A stretch of DNA of 64,000 bases from Chamaecrista fasciculata (Eukaryota; Streptophyta; Magnoliopsida; Fabales; Fabaceae), in assembly GCA_003254925.1 (NCBI GenBank), contig QANZ01044784.1:70755-134754 (forward strand), given 5' to 3'. Both the position numbers and the translations under genes were made by a program. The notes under the pieces were generated by a model. It saw only the letters and a list, made by a program, of their open reading frames with translations. It had not been told where the DNA came from and ran no database searches. Positions 38,301 through 56,694 of the stretch are shown here, piece by piece (positions within the stretch are counted from its first letter, which is position 1; the number at the start of each line of letters is the position of its first letter).

Positions 38301-38956
38301 TCTCTACTCACCTCTGGACTGATGCTATTCGGAAATGTGGCCTCTCAGCTATGCCCTCTTCAACTCACAAAGTGTCCCAAAAGCTTGAGACACTCTGCAG
38401 AAAATCAGTGGAGCAAGCCAAGTACTTGGCCAACATATATGAGCCATACACATTTTATGGCGGAAGGTAGACACATTCTTATATATACTCACATTTGTTA
38501 CACTTACAACATAACATGTATCGGACACAAATGAATTACTGATTTAGGTTGATTAACTAGCAGAAATGAAAATGTTATGTTGAATGAGTGGAAATGTTAA
38601 AAATGATAGATCATGAATGAGTGACTAAATGTAAAAAAGGATCAAAGAAAATAATAAGAGAAAAAATGTGTAAAAAGATAGAATATCTTGGCGTCGAGTA
38701 ATTCATATAACCAATTTTACCTAGTGAAAACATATGGTTGTTTTTGTTGTTGATTGATTAAGTGTTTTGTAGGTTTGATAACAGTAATACAGAGAGATTG
38801 ATGGAGATGATGTCTGAAGAGGAAAAGAGGGAGTTTGGGTTTGATGTAAAGGGCATTGATTGGGAAGACTATATAATCAAAGTGCATATTCCAGGTCTCA
38901 GAAGACATGTCATGAAGGGAAGAGGAGGAGGAATTAATGGGCAGCTCATGATATGA
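35345..38956 (+). CDS. FAR2: Plastid alcohol-forming fatty acyl reductase (FAR2/MALE STERILITY 2 type)
   Basis: Reduces fatty acyl-ACP/CoA to fatty alcohol with NADPH; in Arabidopsis MS2 it acts in tapetal plastids for sporopollenin. Nine exons: 35345-35729, 35819-35922, 36022-36221, 36295-36395, 36549-36759, 36896-37057, 37331-37412, 38069-38466, 38773-38956; 1827 nt, 608 residues. The N-terminal ~115 residues are Ser-rich and transit-peptide-like, which marks the MS2 subgroup. The Rossmann motif TGATGFLAK is at about residue 120, and the catalytic YVFTK (YxxxK) is in exon 6. A C-terminal 'sterile' domain starts around [11 protein letters not shown]. Intron 6 has a (TA)n tract, and intron 7 a LINE-end-like insertion. 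Length agrees with MS2 (about 616 aa). Confidence 0.94.
37581..37720 (-). mobile_element. LINE 3'-end-like fragment in FAR2 intron 7
   Basis: Read on the minus strand: ..ttattcttgggcctgtggc, then cccctttttgctcat and a run of A. A GGCC-rich stem plus poly(A) is like the end of plant L1 elements, including the one at 59281-59323 in this window. The left limit in element orientation is not clear. Confidence 0.45.
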
Positions 38957-39927
38957 CTCTTCAATCCTGTCACCTCTTAAGTTAACATCACTCATTCAAG
39001 TTCTCCAACCAACTGTAATAAATTACATCACTTTCCTTTCTATCTATATATATAGAATGTGGCTCAGCCACAAGTATAGCCTACATATCTTTACTATTTA
39101 TTTTTTGTGGCCTTCCTACATATCTATCTATACTATTCGTGCTGTAATTTATCAATAACTATGACTATTAATGAATTTGTCCTCAGTTGCTTTCACCTAT
39201 AAAAAAAATCTTTACAAGCTGACCCCCCTTTTTTTTTTTGGAAATTTTGAGCTGAACATAGTTTTTCCTTACTATTCTTAAATATAACGAAGAAGTGTTA
39301 AGTTGCTTTCAAATTTTTGTTTGAACGAAAGTAATAAAAAAAATGAAGGTTTTGAATATTTTTAATAAAAAAATCATGATGATTTTTTTTTTCAAATTAT
39401 AATGGTATTCTTTATAATACTGAAATAACCTGATGCTTTTTAACAATTAAGTACTTTAACAATAAAAAGGAAATTCGCCTTTAATATTGAAGTCATTGTC
39501 AATGAAAGGTGAGAGGAATGACTAGTCAAAGAATGTATATTCATGGGAATTAATAAGCACAACTTGACTAAGTATAGTAGTGCCAGAAGGTTTGTTTAAT
39601 TAAGTCAAGATTACTACAGTATAACGTGAGAGGGAAAATATCGTAAATCCCACATATTAATTAAACGTTGACTATTGAGGGTGTTTCCTTTTTGGTATGG
39701 CTATTTGCAAAATTCTGTAATTTAATCCTATCCAATTTATCATGCAATTTCACAAAAGGACAAATCTCAGCAATAACATACGATACAATATCCAATTATG
39801 AAATAATTTCTTTTTACAAACTTTAAGATTAGCAAATGCTTCGTCCTGGGCCGACAGATATGGTAGCTTCCGATTGCGTACCATCTCCATCTCCATCTCC
39901 ATGTTATCATATAATATCAAAACTTGT

Positions 39928-39973
39928 CAAAAATAGTTTTCTTTTCTTTTTTTTTAACAAAAATGTTTTTCTT
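39928..39973. mobile_element. Possible micro-retroinsertion, poly(T)
   Basis: caaaaatagttttctt and caaaaatgtttttctt (14 of 16 identical) flank a short T-rich insert ending in aa. The two mismatches and the simple sequence lower the confidence. Confidence 0.45.
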
Positions 39974-40062
39974 CGGTCTATTAATCATAGATACCACAAG
40001 TTTATAAATAATTGAGGATATTAGCAAAATTACGTGATTCTATGACTTTTTCTTTGTTAGAC

Positions 40063-40103
40063 GATTTTATGAGACTTCTTTTTTTTTAACAGATTTTATG
40101 AGA
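40063..40103. mobile_element. Micro-retroinsertion, poly(T), 12-bp target duplication
   Basis: gattttatgaga at 40063-40074 and 40092-40103 flanks a 17-base insert: cttc, nine T and aaca. Confidence 0.6.
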
Positions 40104-40137
40104 TTTTAAATCTTGTTTACTGCATGTCATGTGTTTT

Positions 40138-40340
40138 GGGATTGAATCCTCTAGAGTTTCTTTCTCTATATTTTTTTGTAGAATTAAAGAAAGAAAGAAA
40201 GAAGAAAGAGAAAATATGAAATTTATGAAATAAAAATATGTAAAATCATATTTTCTCTTTCTCTCTCTTCTTTTCTCTTCCTTTCTCTCTCATACTTTAC
40301 AATAAATGTAAGAAAAAGAATTCTAGAGAATCCATTTCCC
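40138..40340. mobile_element. Hairpin MITE
   Basis: The ends gggattgaatcctctagag and ..ttctagagaatccatttccc are inverted. The arms are (GAAA)n/(TTTC)n-rich around an AT centre. It resembles the hairpin at 44956-45105. Confidence 0.55.
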
Positions 40341-41273
40341 CTTTAAACACTAAAAATGAATCATATAAAAATTTAGTCAAAAGTATTACTCGATTTCTAA
40401 ATTTTTCATTTAATTTAAAATTTTCATAATCTTTTTTTTATTAATTTCAATTTTAATATTTTATATTTTGGTCAATTTTATCATCTACTCTTATTTTAAT
40501 TAAATATTAACAATTGATTATACGTGACCAACAATATGTAGTGTAAAATTGATAGAAAATGAAATTCACATACTAACTCATATTTAAAAATATGATGAAA
40601 TTTGTCATTAATTAATCAAAATAAATTAATCAAATAATAAAATTGATCAAAATATAAAATATCCATAATGAAATTGATAATAAAAATACTACTAAAGATA
40701 AAATTTAAAATTGATATGAAGTTTAATGACCAAAATAATATTTTGGTCTAAAATTTATTTTCGATCAAGTAGTTGGTTTTTGCTACTTTGCCCCAAAGAT
40801 TACTATTTTTGGTAGTTAGCATTTAACAGGATGTTGACATCAACGAACTGATTTTGGTGGCTTTAATTCCTTATTGTTACCAATCGTAGTTGGAAAAAAT
40901 CTTGCATTTTTGCTAGTAGCTCTTACCAAATATAAAGAAAAAACTATCTTAAAAATTAAAACATATGCTTTCAAGTTTCATCAATCCGGAGATCTCCTAT
41001 TTCAAGCATCATTCATTTGTTTTGTTTTTATTTTAAAGAGAAATGCGTGTAATTATTATTATTATTATTATTATTATTTTTTAGGGGTGGATAGTGTATT
41101 TATGGTAACATATAATGAGGTTAAAAAAAATTAACAAAGACCCATGAACCATCACTAAATAACGTACGAATCGAACGTGTTTAGTCTCTCTCACCTGGCC
41201 ATGCTTTGTTTGCAAAAAGGAGAAGAAATAATAATGATGGCCGTTGGTGCAAACCTGGATGGGATATAAATTA

Positions 41274-41325
41274 GGGTAAATTACACTTTGGTATCCTGTG
41301 GTTTGACCCTATTTCACTTTGGTAN
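41274..41325 (+). mobile_element. Truncated TIR end abutting an unresolved base
   Basis: gggtaaattacactttggta and cctgtggtttgaccc resemble the terminal arm of element E (52538 onward). The similarity stops at the single N (41325), and no matching inverted arm follows, which suggests a collapsed or lost hairpin. Confidence 0.5.
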
Positions 41326-41829
41326 AACACTCGAGTAATAAATTTACTATTAGCTATGCACGCAAAGATCGGATTTTTCTTATTGTAAAGACATGAGTAT
41401 AGTTTAAGTTGGGCAATACTTGGGCTGAGCTCTGAAGAACATTAACTTGAATTAATTAATTTATAATTTATCTATTAAGATGAAATAATTGAGCCAAACA
41501 CTAATTTTTGTTAATTACAATTTACTCGTGTTTCTTGAAATGAAATTCCTATTTATCTTTTCGCGTAGGGTCAGGGTCGCTGCCAGCGAAAATCCAACGA
41601 ATCTGAGCTCCCATACCAAATTCCTAACGATCAATAAAAGCAAATAAAGTATAAAAGATTTAATTATTATTTAAAAATATTTCTGGCTACTATAATAACA
41701 AGGCCTAACCGTCTCTCAAACTCTCGAATCTGCCATCACTTTTCAGGTTTCAACTTAATTTTTTTTTCTTTGTTTCTTTCATTGTTCTTCGGATTCTCCC
41801 TCCCAAAGAGGAAAAAGGGAGGGAAAACA

Positions 41830-44660
41830 ATGGAGGGCACAGCACTGTGGCAAGGAGCAGCTTTGGGTGGATTGTTCTTTTGGATTGTTTCGTCTTCATA
41901 CCTTAATGTGACTCTCAGGCTTAGATCTTTCCTTCAACCTTGGGTGATTCACCATGTCCACTCTGGAAACTCCATGGTTCTTCAGATCCAGGTGCTTAAC
42001 AAGTTCTCACAAAACAAATGAGAAAACCAGATTCGTATTGTTAAATCAGTGTGTGCTTTCTTTTTTTAATTAGTCTTCTAATTTTGTATAAATGCCGAAT
42101 TGTTTTGGTAATTTTTTTCCTGTGGTTGTTGTTTGGCGCGATTTGGCAGAGCTACCGGCATGGAATTCTGGATGCTTTTTTCTCTGGCTTGTCTTGCATT
42201 GTTTCTGTGCCCTTTTACACCGCTTTTCTTCCTTTACTATTTTGGGTAAGTTTGTGTGTGTTTAATGGATTCGGTGGGTTTCTGTTTAGTCTCGTCATTT
42301 TTTTTTGGGTCGTCACTCTTAAGAATTCATGTTCAGTGGGCTTTTGGGTGTCCATGTAGAGTGGCCATGGCAAATTGGCACGGCAGATGACATTGTTGAT
42401 CGCGTTCTGTGACTATTTTGGAAATTGCGTGAAGGTATGTACATGCTTTCATTTCTTCGTCTGTTAGGTTTACAACTTTACATATTAAGATATTTTAACT
42501 TTCGTCTTTGTCGTTCAATAGGATGTGGTATCAGCTCCAAGACCCGCTTCTCCACCTGTTCGGAGAATAACAGCTACAAAAGATGAAGAAGACAACGCCT
42601 TAGAATATGGGTTGCCTTCATCTCATACTCTCAATACAGTCTGCTTATCTGGGTATTTCTTCTCATTTCCTTTCAGATTTTTACGGTTTTCAGCATGTCA
42701 CTGGTGCTGTTGAGTAATCAATATGCCTTTTAAATATAGTCGCATAGTCTAAACTACCATAACAAAGTAAAATTGGATAGTACTTGTTTGTGGTTTGTCT
42801 GAAACGACCAAGGATTTGAATAATAATGAAAACTAGATTCATTTACACAAAGCCATTTTGTGTCTTCGTTCTAAGGACTTAAATTAACATATTGGCATAT
42901 TGTTGATAAGAAGGTAAATAATTATGTTAACCAGTTCCAAAACATTGCCTTGCACTGTTTGCTTTTGTGCTTAATAGAAATTTCTCCTTGGAACAGCTAC
43001 CTTTTGCATTATGTCCTGACTCATACTCAAATTCAAGGTGCCTATGTTAATTTTCTGGGAGTTGTCTTTGCTTGCATACTTGTGGCACTCATTGGTTTTG
43101 GTAAGATTTTCTTATCGTTTACATAATTAGAATTTTCCTTTTGTTGGCTTAACGCACAGCAATAATTTGATAAAAACTCCGATTCCTTTGTAGGAAGAAT
43201 TTATCTTGGCATGCACAGTTTGGTTGATATTATCAGTGGTCTTCTTATTGGACTGGGGGTCCTTGCAGTTTGGCTTTACTTTGATGAATGCATAGACACT
43301 TTTGTGATCTCTGGACAAAATGGTATCCTCAATTCTAATTAACATATTCATCATAAAGGAGTTTTAACCTTTTTAAGGACTTGCAGAACATGCTGGCAAT
43401 CTGATTGTGGAATTATCACAAAAGAAAAACTAGTCTTAAAATTTGTGTTCTCTGGACAAAGCTTTTTAGAACTTCGCAAGAATTTTTTTGAAAAAAAGCA
43501 ATATAAGTTTCTTCCATTAGCAAGCTTTTCTTTGTACTCTTCCTTATAATCTATATTTATTGCAGTCACAACTTTCTGGGGTGTCCTGAGTTTACTCTTG
43601 CTCTTTGCTTACCCAACTCCTGAACTTCCAACTCCGAGCTTTGAGTATCACACCGCTTTCAATGGTGTTGCATTGGGAATTGTAAGCACTTGTTCCCCCC
43701 TTTGACATCATCTAAGCATCATGTGAATAAGCAAAAGATTACTTAGTTGTGCATTTACCTGATGTAGATATAATGGGTATTTGGGTGCTTTTTAGTTAAT
43801 GCTTACACTTGACAGTATTTGCTTATCAAGCTGCTGAAGTAAAAACTGTCAATGCCATCTTAGGTGTATATACTGAATAAATATTTATCCAGAACAAGCA
43901 GAGATTCAGTAATACACAAGATGAGCTACAAAACTCTTCAAATGTCAAGCAAAGTGTTAAATGCAGAAGTACTGTAGTAAAACATCATTGCGAGATTGAA
44001 TTCTTGCAATTTGGATTAGAATTAAGTATTCTCCAAGGTTTATGTCTTGGATAAAGAGCTGTTTTCAGCTTTTGGTTCTTCAAATCACACTGTTCCTGTT
44101 TAGTTGCTTATATTTTTCTGGTAGGACATTATAGATACCAGGTAAACGTAAAATGAAAAATGAATGATGGAATATGCAGTATACAATACTGTATTTTTTT
44201 ATAAATGGGATATAGTGAAATTTTAGGTATTGATTAAATGATTTTGGCCTTTCATTTTAGACATCACATATTCAGCAATGTTGTACAGGTGGCTGGAGTA
44301 CAGCAAACATACCATCAATTTCACCATGACTCAGTTCCTCGTTTGTTCTCTCCACAAGTGGGAATCACTATACCTGGATTTGTGGGAAGAATGCTATTGG
44401 GAATACCTACAATAATAATAGTTAAGTTCTGTAGCAAGGCTCTTGCAAAATGGATACTTCCTGTTGTATCAAACACCTTGGGCATTCCAATAAAATCAAC
44501 CACTTATATCCCCACATTGAATGGATCTATCCAGGGGAAAAAGTCTGATAAGCATGAGGCATTTGATGTTGATACGGGAATTAGATTTCTGCAGTATGCA
44601 GGCCTTGCATGGTCTGTGGTTGACCTTGTGCCATCCCTTTTTTCATATCTGAACTTGTGA
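41830..44660 (+). CDS. LPPD: Lipid phosphate phosphatase delta (long-chain base 1-phosphate phosphatase)
   Basis: ER membrane PAP2-type phosphatase that removes phosphate from sphingosine/phytosphingosine 1-phosphate; in Arabidopsis it tunes ABA-linked sphingolipid signalling. Eight exons: 41830-41991, 42150-42245, 42360-42434, 42522-42652, 42997-43100, 43194-43322, 43566-43681, 44289-44660; 1185 nt, 394 residues. The three phosphatase motifs are present: KDVVSAPRP (KxxxxxxRP), YGLPSSHTLN (PSxH) and GRIYLGMHSLVDI (RxxxxxHxxxD). Between and after them lie several hydrophobic membrane segments (SVPFYTAFLPLLFW, VNFLGVVFACILVALIGFG, WGVLSLLLLFAY). The start ATG is the first in frame after a C/T-rich leader. 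Convergent with PP2A downstream. Confidence 0.94.
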
Positions 44661-45749
44661 TACCAATTACCAAGTACCAAGTTAAGCTTGGTAGTATCCA
44701 TCGCTTCCGAGAGGAGTACCATCTCCATCTCTTATGTAAATGTAAATCAAATTTTTGTAAAGCTGGCGATAGTTTTTCACTTTTTTGTCATTACCGATGG
44801 AATCAATCCAACGACATGCGAGAATATGTGAAGTCACGAGTACTTTTATTACGAAGTACATTCTAAATCTGCGGAATATTAAAATTCCTCTACAGAATAC
44901 AGGTCTCATCCCTCTCTGTACGTCGCTTGTGCTTAAGCCTTGAGAATAAGAATTGGACCTATTGCATTTTATTCTCTATTTTTTTTTGTATATTTTAGAG
45001 AGAAAAAGTGTAAATCACACATTTATTATTTTGTGGGACTTACACTTTCTCTCTATCTAAAATGTACAAAAAATATAGAGAATAAAATGCAAAGAATCCA
45101 CTAAGATAAGAATTGCCCATTTAAGACTTGCAGCTGGTTCCAGATTTTAAGGGGGAGGACAAATAAATGAGAATAAATGCCCAACATGTTTTATGATTCA
45201 TTTAATCGATTAATTTGTTACAACTTTCAAGTGTGAGCTCTAATAATTATCAAAATAATTAGTATGAACAGAACTAAATCAACATTATCATTTATCAGTG
45301 CATCTCATGTATAAATTGGCAGAACACAACGAGCAAAGAGCAAAACTGAATCATCGTTAGCATGCATCTTTTCTGAGAAATGGCAGATGGCAAAGCATCC
45401 ATAAGATAAAAAATTCCAGTCATTGTTTCCAAAGCCTGATAAGGGTTATGAAACATGAGTACAAGAGTCTTAATATAGACATTTTGCTGAAGTGATACAT
45501 TTTCTGACATCCATCATTTAGGCAGCTTCTCCAACATGATATCCAGCAAATTCCTGAGCGTAAAAAATCAGTGGGATTTTACCTGCCTAATATACATCAA
45601 AGTGACCTCCGCAACCACCATAAAGGCATCGGAAGTCTTTATCCAAGGACAACTGCTTACATCAATCTTTCGGAATAGGATGCTCAAGACTCAGAAATTA
45701 GTGCAGAAGTAGAGGAACCATGGACTCAGTATGACATTTAGCAGCTACA
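44661..45749. other. Convergent spacer LPP-delta / PP2A
   Basis: The 3' UTRs of both genes (LPP-delta to about 44900, PP2A down to about 45240 on the minus strand) with a MITE between them at 44956-45105. No other gene. Confidence 0.6.
44956..45105. mobile_element. Hairpin MITE with 10-bp target duplication
   Basis: Arms gcattttattctctat..tattttagagagaaaaagtgtaa and their inverted copy span almost the whole element. ataagaattg occurs directly on both sides (44946-44955 and 45106-45115). A transcript through it would form a near-perfect hairpin of about 50 bp. Confidence 0.7.
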
Positions 45750-52189
<6,440 letters not shown>

Positions 52190-52537
52190 CTAGTTCTATG
52201 CTGGATAAAAAACCTAGTGAACAAAATACGGGTTAGGGCCAACCCTAGCCCTGTGCGAACTGCAAAGATTCTCCGGCGTCCTTCTCTAGATGCTCGCAGT
52301 GTGCAGACTGTGGAGTGGACGAAAGTCGGAAGAGGAAAATCGGAAATAGAGGGCGCGTGAAATGAAAAAAAAAAAGAATGAACTTACTTGGGGTAACCAA
52401 AAGAGTGAGAGACGCTTTTGTTTTCCCTCTTTTTCTTCTTTAATCCTTTTTTTTATTTTCTGTTGAAGGTTTATATTAGTCATAAATATTTAAATATTTT
52501 GAAATTTTTAGATTAATTAAAAAAATTATTTTATTTT
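52190..52537 (-). promoter_or_regulatory. PP2A leader and promoter region
   Basis: GC-richer sequence up to about 52350 is the likely minus-strand 5' UTR and core promoter. It then turns AT-rich and ends in the target duplication of foldback element E. No TATA motif stands out. Confidence 0.4.
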
Positions 52538-53746
52538 GTGTAAATTGCAATTTGGTACCCTGTGGTTAGGAGCGGTTCCCCTTTAGTACCTTGAAAGAAA
52601 AATTTTTGCATTGTGGTACCCGTGGTTTGCTCTGTTAGCGATTTGGTCCCTGAGGTTTTTTTCTGTTAGGATTTAACGGCAAATGTACGTTAAAATATCA
52701 AAAATCTCCCAAAAAATCTTCTCTTATGCGTTTAAGTCCTTTCCCTTTACTAAAAGGGATCAAAACATAAAGAATTAATTATAAAAGGGTCTTTAGAATT
52801 CTAATATTATAGATTTTTCTCCTTTTCATAAGATTTCTTTTGAATAGGTCCTGATTTAATTACACTTTAATCCCAAAAGTTTATGATCTTTATCAAAATA
52901 GTCCTTTGAACCTCAAAAGACAAATGAGCATCTATGATTTATCAAAAAAATCCTTATGTTCAACTATAATTTCCATTCAAGTACACTACAAACAAATCAA
53001 AACCCCCAAATTTTACCAAAATCAAGCCCCACAAATCAAAAACCCTCTCAACAACAAAATCAACATCATCAACAACCAATTTCTTCAGACCCTAAGGAAT
53101 CAAAATTCAAAACTAAGGAATTCAATTTCTTCCTCAATTTTCCAAAATTTGGCATAATTGGTCCCTCAAAAGTTTTAATTTTTTTACATTAAGGTCATTT
53201 TTCTTATATAATAGGATCAAAACGTAAGAACAAAAATAAATTAAGAGTATAATTGAATTTAAACAAAAACAATCCTAAATTGAGAAAATCCCCAATTAAC
53301 ATCATTCGTTATCATCATTTTCTTCTTCTTCTATGCAACTCCGTCGCCGCCGCCGCGGCTGCCACCACCACCATCATCATCATCACTCTGTTCCGGCCAC
53401 CGTAGATTCACATTCCCGCCTCATTCCGATCTGATTTCCCCTCACCACTTTCTCCGTGAATGTCCATACACATCGCCGGCGTGTGCGGCGACGCCCTTTC
53501 TCTGAAATTTTCGATGAATGAACTACTCTCAGTAAAGGGAAAGGACTTAAACGCATAAGAGAAGACTTTTTTGGAGATTTTTGACATTTTAACGTACATT
53601 TGCCGTTAAATCCTAATAGAAAAAAACCTTAGGGGACCAAATAGCTAACGGAGCAAACCACGGGGTACCACAATGCAAAAATTTTTCTTTCAGGGTACCA
53701 AAGGGGAACCGCCTCTAACCACAAGGTACCAAATTGCAATTTACCC
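52538..53746. mobile_element. Long-TIR element E, Pack-MULE-like
   Basis: Terminal inverted repeats of about 210 bp (52538-52750 and 53532-53746) are well over 90% identical by eye, starting g(t/g)gtaaattgcaatttgg. The 9-bp repeat ttttatttt lies on both sides (52529-52537, 53747-53755), as Mutator-like elements make. The 780-bp interior is not TIR-like and contains an isolated GC-rich patch (53333-53415), which could be a captured host fragment. No transposase. Recent, judged from arm identity. Confidence 0.8.
53333..53434 (+). other. Small Arg/His-rich open frame inside element E
   Basis: ATG to TGA, 33 codons: MQLRRRRRGC, then eight His, then SVPATVDSHSRLIPI. It lies in the GC-rich patch of the element. 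It may be part of a captured leader exon. There is no evidence that it is translated. Confidence 0.25.
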
Positions 53747-55927
53747 TTTTATTTTAGTCTCGAACTATTAAATATAAGTATATCTCTTTCGTTTTAAATT
53801 TAAACTTGACAAGTCCAGATTTACGTATTACTTTTAACAAATACTTTTCTAATATAATTAAAGTCGTCAGTAAATGAAGTCAAACAAATGAAGTTGACCG
53901 TACTTCTCTCATTTCAAGTCCAAATATAACATATTCGGAGCAACATGTTACTATTAATGAGTCATTTTTTTTAATTAAAATTGTTAGCAAATGATGTCAA
54001 ATTACACTCAAAGGTGAAAAAATAGTCTCAAATTCTCTTTCAGTTTTGAGTTGACTTCTTTTGTTGATGATTCTAATTAGGTAAAAGAAAATGTAATTTT
54101 TAATTCGTCACATTCAAATTTGAAACAAGTGAGATATTATCAACGTTACTTGTTTGATTTTAAAACAAACAATCTACTTTCAAAATTTAATTTAACTTCG
54201 TTTATTAACAGACCTAATTAAATTAAAAAAATATTCATAAAAAATATGTGTAGTTCTAAACTCCCCGTGACCTTCAAAATTAAAATAATTATATATAATC
54301 ATATAAAATTAAATAAAAAAATTAAAATTACTATAATATTTTGCAAACATTTAATAAAAAAAGTTTAGAAACATATATTCATAACCAATTTGACCATTGG
54401 ACATTTTAAAAAAAAAATATTATTGCTTTCTTTGCAAGAAAAAAAAATAGTCTCTAATCTATCCGTTATACTTTACGTTACAGTTCATGTGCGGTTAGAT
54501 TGTTAGAAACAAGTTCAACAGACCTCGGATCTCCCAACGGTTCTGGACCACCAAAAATACCAAATTTGCTTTATTTTATAGAATAAAAGTAAATTTGTAA
54601 AATTGTTTTTTTTTTTTGGTGAGCTGTGTATTTAAATTTGGACGTGAAATAAATGAAATATTTATGATTAATTTAAAATCTATCTCATCAATGTTAATAT
54701 TTGACTTAAAATATATAAAATCAAATGAAATATTTATGAATTATGACCAATTTTAAATTTACTTCATACAAAACTCATATTAACATTTTATGTGTAAAAA
54801 TTAGAATAAATTAATAATTTGTAATAAACTCATTTTTTTTATTTCGTTGCCGCTATTTTTTTTTTCCCAAGTTCCAACCTGGATCCGGACAACCTTTAAA
54901 TTAAATAAGCAAGAAATATTCAACATTATAACGTTGTTAACTATGTTGAGATTTATCCAAATATGAAAATCGATAACTTAAATAGTGCTTTGATCAATTA
55001 TAATAATTACACTATAGATAAATTTAATATTTAAATATATTTTTTATGTTAAATGTACTATTTATGCTGTTTCTTTTTATGAATTAATTATGAGTATCAA
55101 AAATATATTTTATAGTAATTTATATGTATTCTTTTTAAAATTGTTGGCAAGAAAAAAACTATTAAATCTTATAACTCTTTATTAAATCAGTTAAATTAAA
55201 TTAAATTTTATTATTTTAAGACTAAATTTACTGATTCAATGTAAAAATTAAAAAAGAAAAGTAGTTTTAGGGATAAATAAAGGCCAAAGTCTCAAATTGG
55301 TCCCTTATGTTTTATTTGTTTCATATCGGTCTTACATATTTCTATAATTTCTCAAATTGGTCTCAAACTTACTTTTGAGACACGACTTGACCTCGTTTGC
55401 TAACGATCTCAACTGGACAAAGAAATAACTCTTCAAGAATTAGCACATAATTTCGAATTTATCATATTTTGACTTAAAATGTGAGAAATATGATCGAATT
55501 TGCTTGTTTCACTGTAAAACAAAGTATTCACTTTCAATACTCAATTTTACCTCATTTGTTGATAGTCTCAAAGTATTCGTCAAAAGAAACTCGCAACTTT
55601 ATATTCGTCGCATTCGAACTTAAAATTAAAGAGATATAACCACGTTCTATTTTTTAGACCAATCGACAACTTTTATTTTATAAAAATGAAGAACAACAAA
55701 ATCATTGTTTCGAGGGATGTTATCTTTTATAAAGATCAATTTTCCTTTACAGCTGCTTTTCTTACTGATGATGATACTTTGATATCACAGTTTTCTTTTT
55801 AATATAAATCAAGGGTATTTGCTATCGAGAAAAGTGACTAATCTCTTTGTCGTGAGTTCTCCACTCAAGAGTAAACAATTGGCCCTAAAATGTTTTCCAA
55901 AGCTAAAGGTTGTTTCACTACAATTTA
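53747..55927. other. AT-rich spacer with decayed repeat pieces
   Basis: No gene. 53756-54200 and 55285-55670 look like decayed single arms or centres of foldback elements: ggccaaagtctcaaattgg starts at about 55286, and both regions have 'tctctttcgttttaaattt'-like interior text as in element A. 55791-55880 is the third SINE/LINE-tail-like block. Confidence 0.5.
55791..55880 (-). repeat. SINE/LINE-tail-like repeat, third copy
   Basis: A T-rich start, aaatcaagggtatttgc and ..aaaagtgactaatctcttt match the block at 18715-18805 over about 70 bases with substitutions. Confidence 0.5.
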
Positions 55928-56255
55928 AGAGATTAAGTACTATTTGGTCCCTCCTTTTTCACACTTTGAACTATTTGGTCCCTGCATTTTTTAAATAGAA
56001 TATTTGGTCTCTCATCAATCACAAATGTCAACTTATTAGTCCCTCTACCCTATATCCATTACTGACAGTGATTACTTGGCCGTTAAGTGCACATGTGATA
56101 CGTTAAATGCCACGTAATTAACTATTTGGTCCCTATATTTTAAATATAAAATCTGAGTTGGCTCTATCTTTCAAAATACAATCACTTAGTCCCTCTTCTT
56201 CATGTCTTTTAGGGTTAGCAACGTTTTTCTCTAACCCTTTTCATTCATCATTCGT

Positions 56256-56292
<37 letters not shown>

Positions 56293-56694
56293 CGGATTTT
56301 TTCTCATCCTTACTGTGGGTTGGGGATTGTTTATGAATTGTGGAAGCTGACTCGATTTTGGGATTGTTTATTCTTATCCTACCTGGGGTTTGAAATTGGG
56401 ATGGTTTATGAATTATGGAAGCTGACTCAATTTTGGCTTAGTTTAATACAAATGGGTCTGACTCAATTTTTAGTTTTGGCCTGGCTCGATTTATCTTGGT
56501 GACTAGGATAATAAAGTGGCATTTAATGGTATCATGTAAGCATTTAACAACACTGTTACTAACGGATATAGGGTAGAAGGACTAACGAGTTGACATTTGT
56601 GATTAATGAAGGACTAAATAGCCTATTTCAAAAATTCACGAATCAAATAGTTCAAAGTGTAAAAAAGAAGGGACCAAATAATACTTTACCTCTT
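55928..56694. mobile_element. Long-TIR foldback element F
   Basis: Arms of about 150 bp (left about 55928-56080, right about 56550-56694) are inverted, start agag(a/g)(t/g)(t/a)aagta, and carry 'tatttggtccc' units. The 6-bp repeat aattta lies outside both ends, shorter than in the other elements. The interior has a (CT)n tract at about 56262-56290 and an imperfect direct repeat around 'tttatgaattgtggaagctg' (about 56330 and 56404). No transposase. Confidence 0.7.

Larger units (their letters stand above)
38957..41829. other. Spacer FAR2 to LPP-delta
   Basis: 2.9 kb of AT-rich DNA without a supportable gene. It contains micro-insertions (39928-39973, 40063-40103, and a less clear one near 39080-39130), a hairpin MITE (40138-40340), an (ATT)n tract at about 41054-41079 and a truncated TIR end next to a single N (41274-41325). 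Confidence 0.6.

Noticed and set aside
56158-56502. 114-codon frame
   Set aside because: Lies inside foldback element F and spans a (CT)n tract and an internal duplication.
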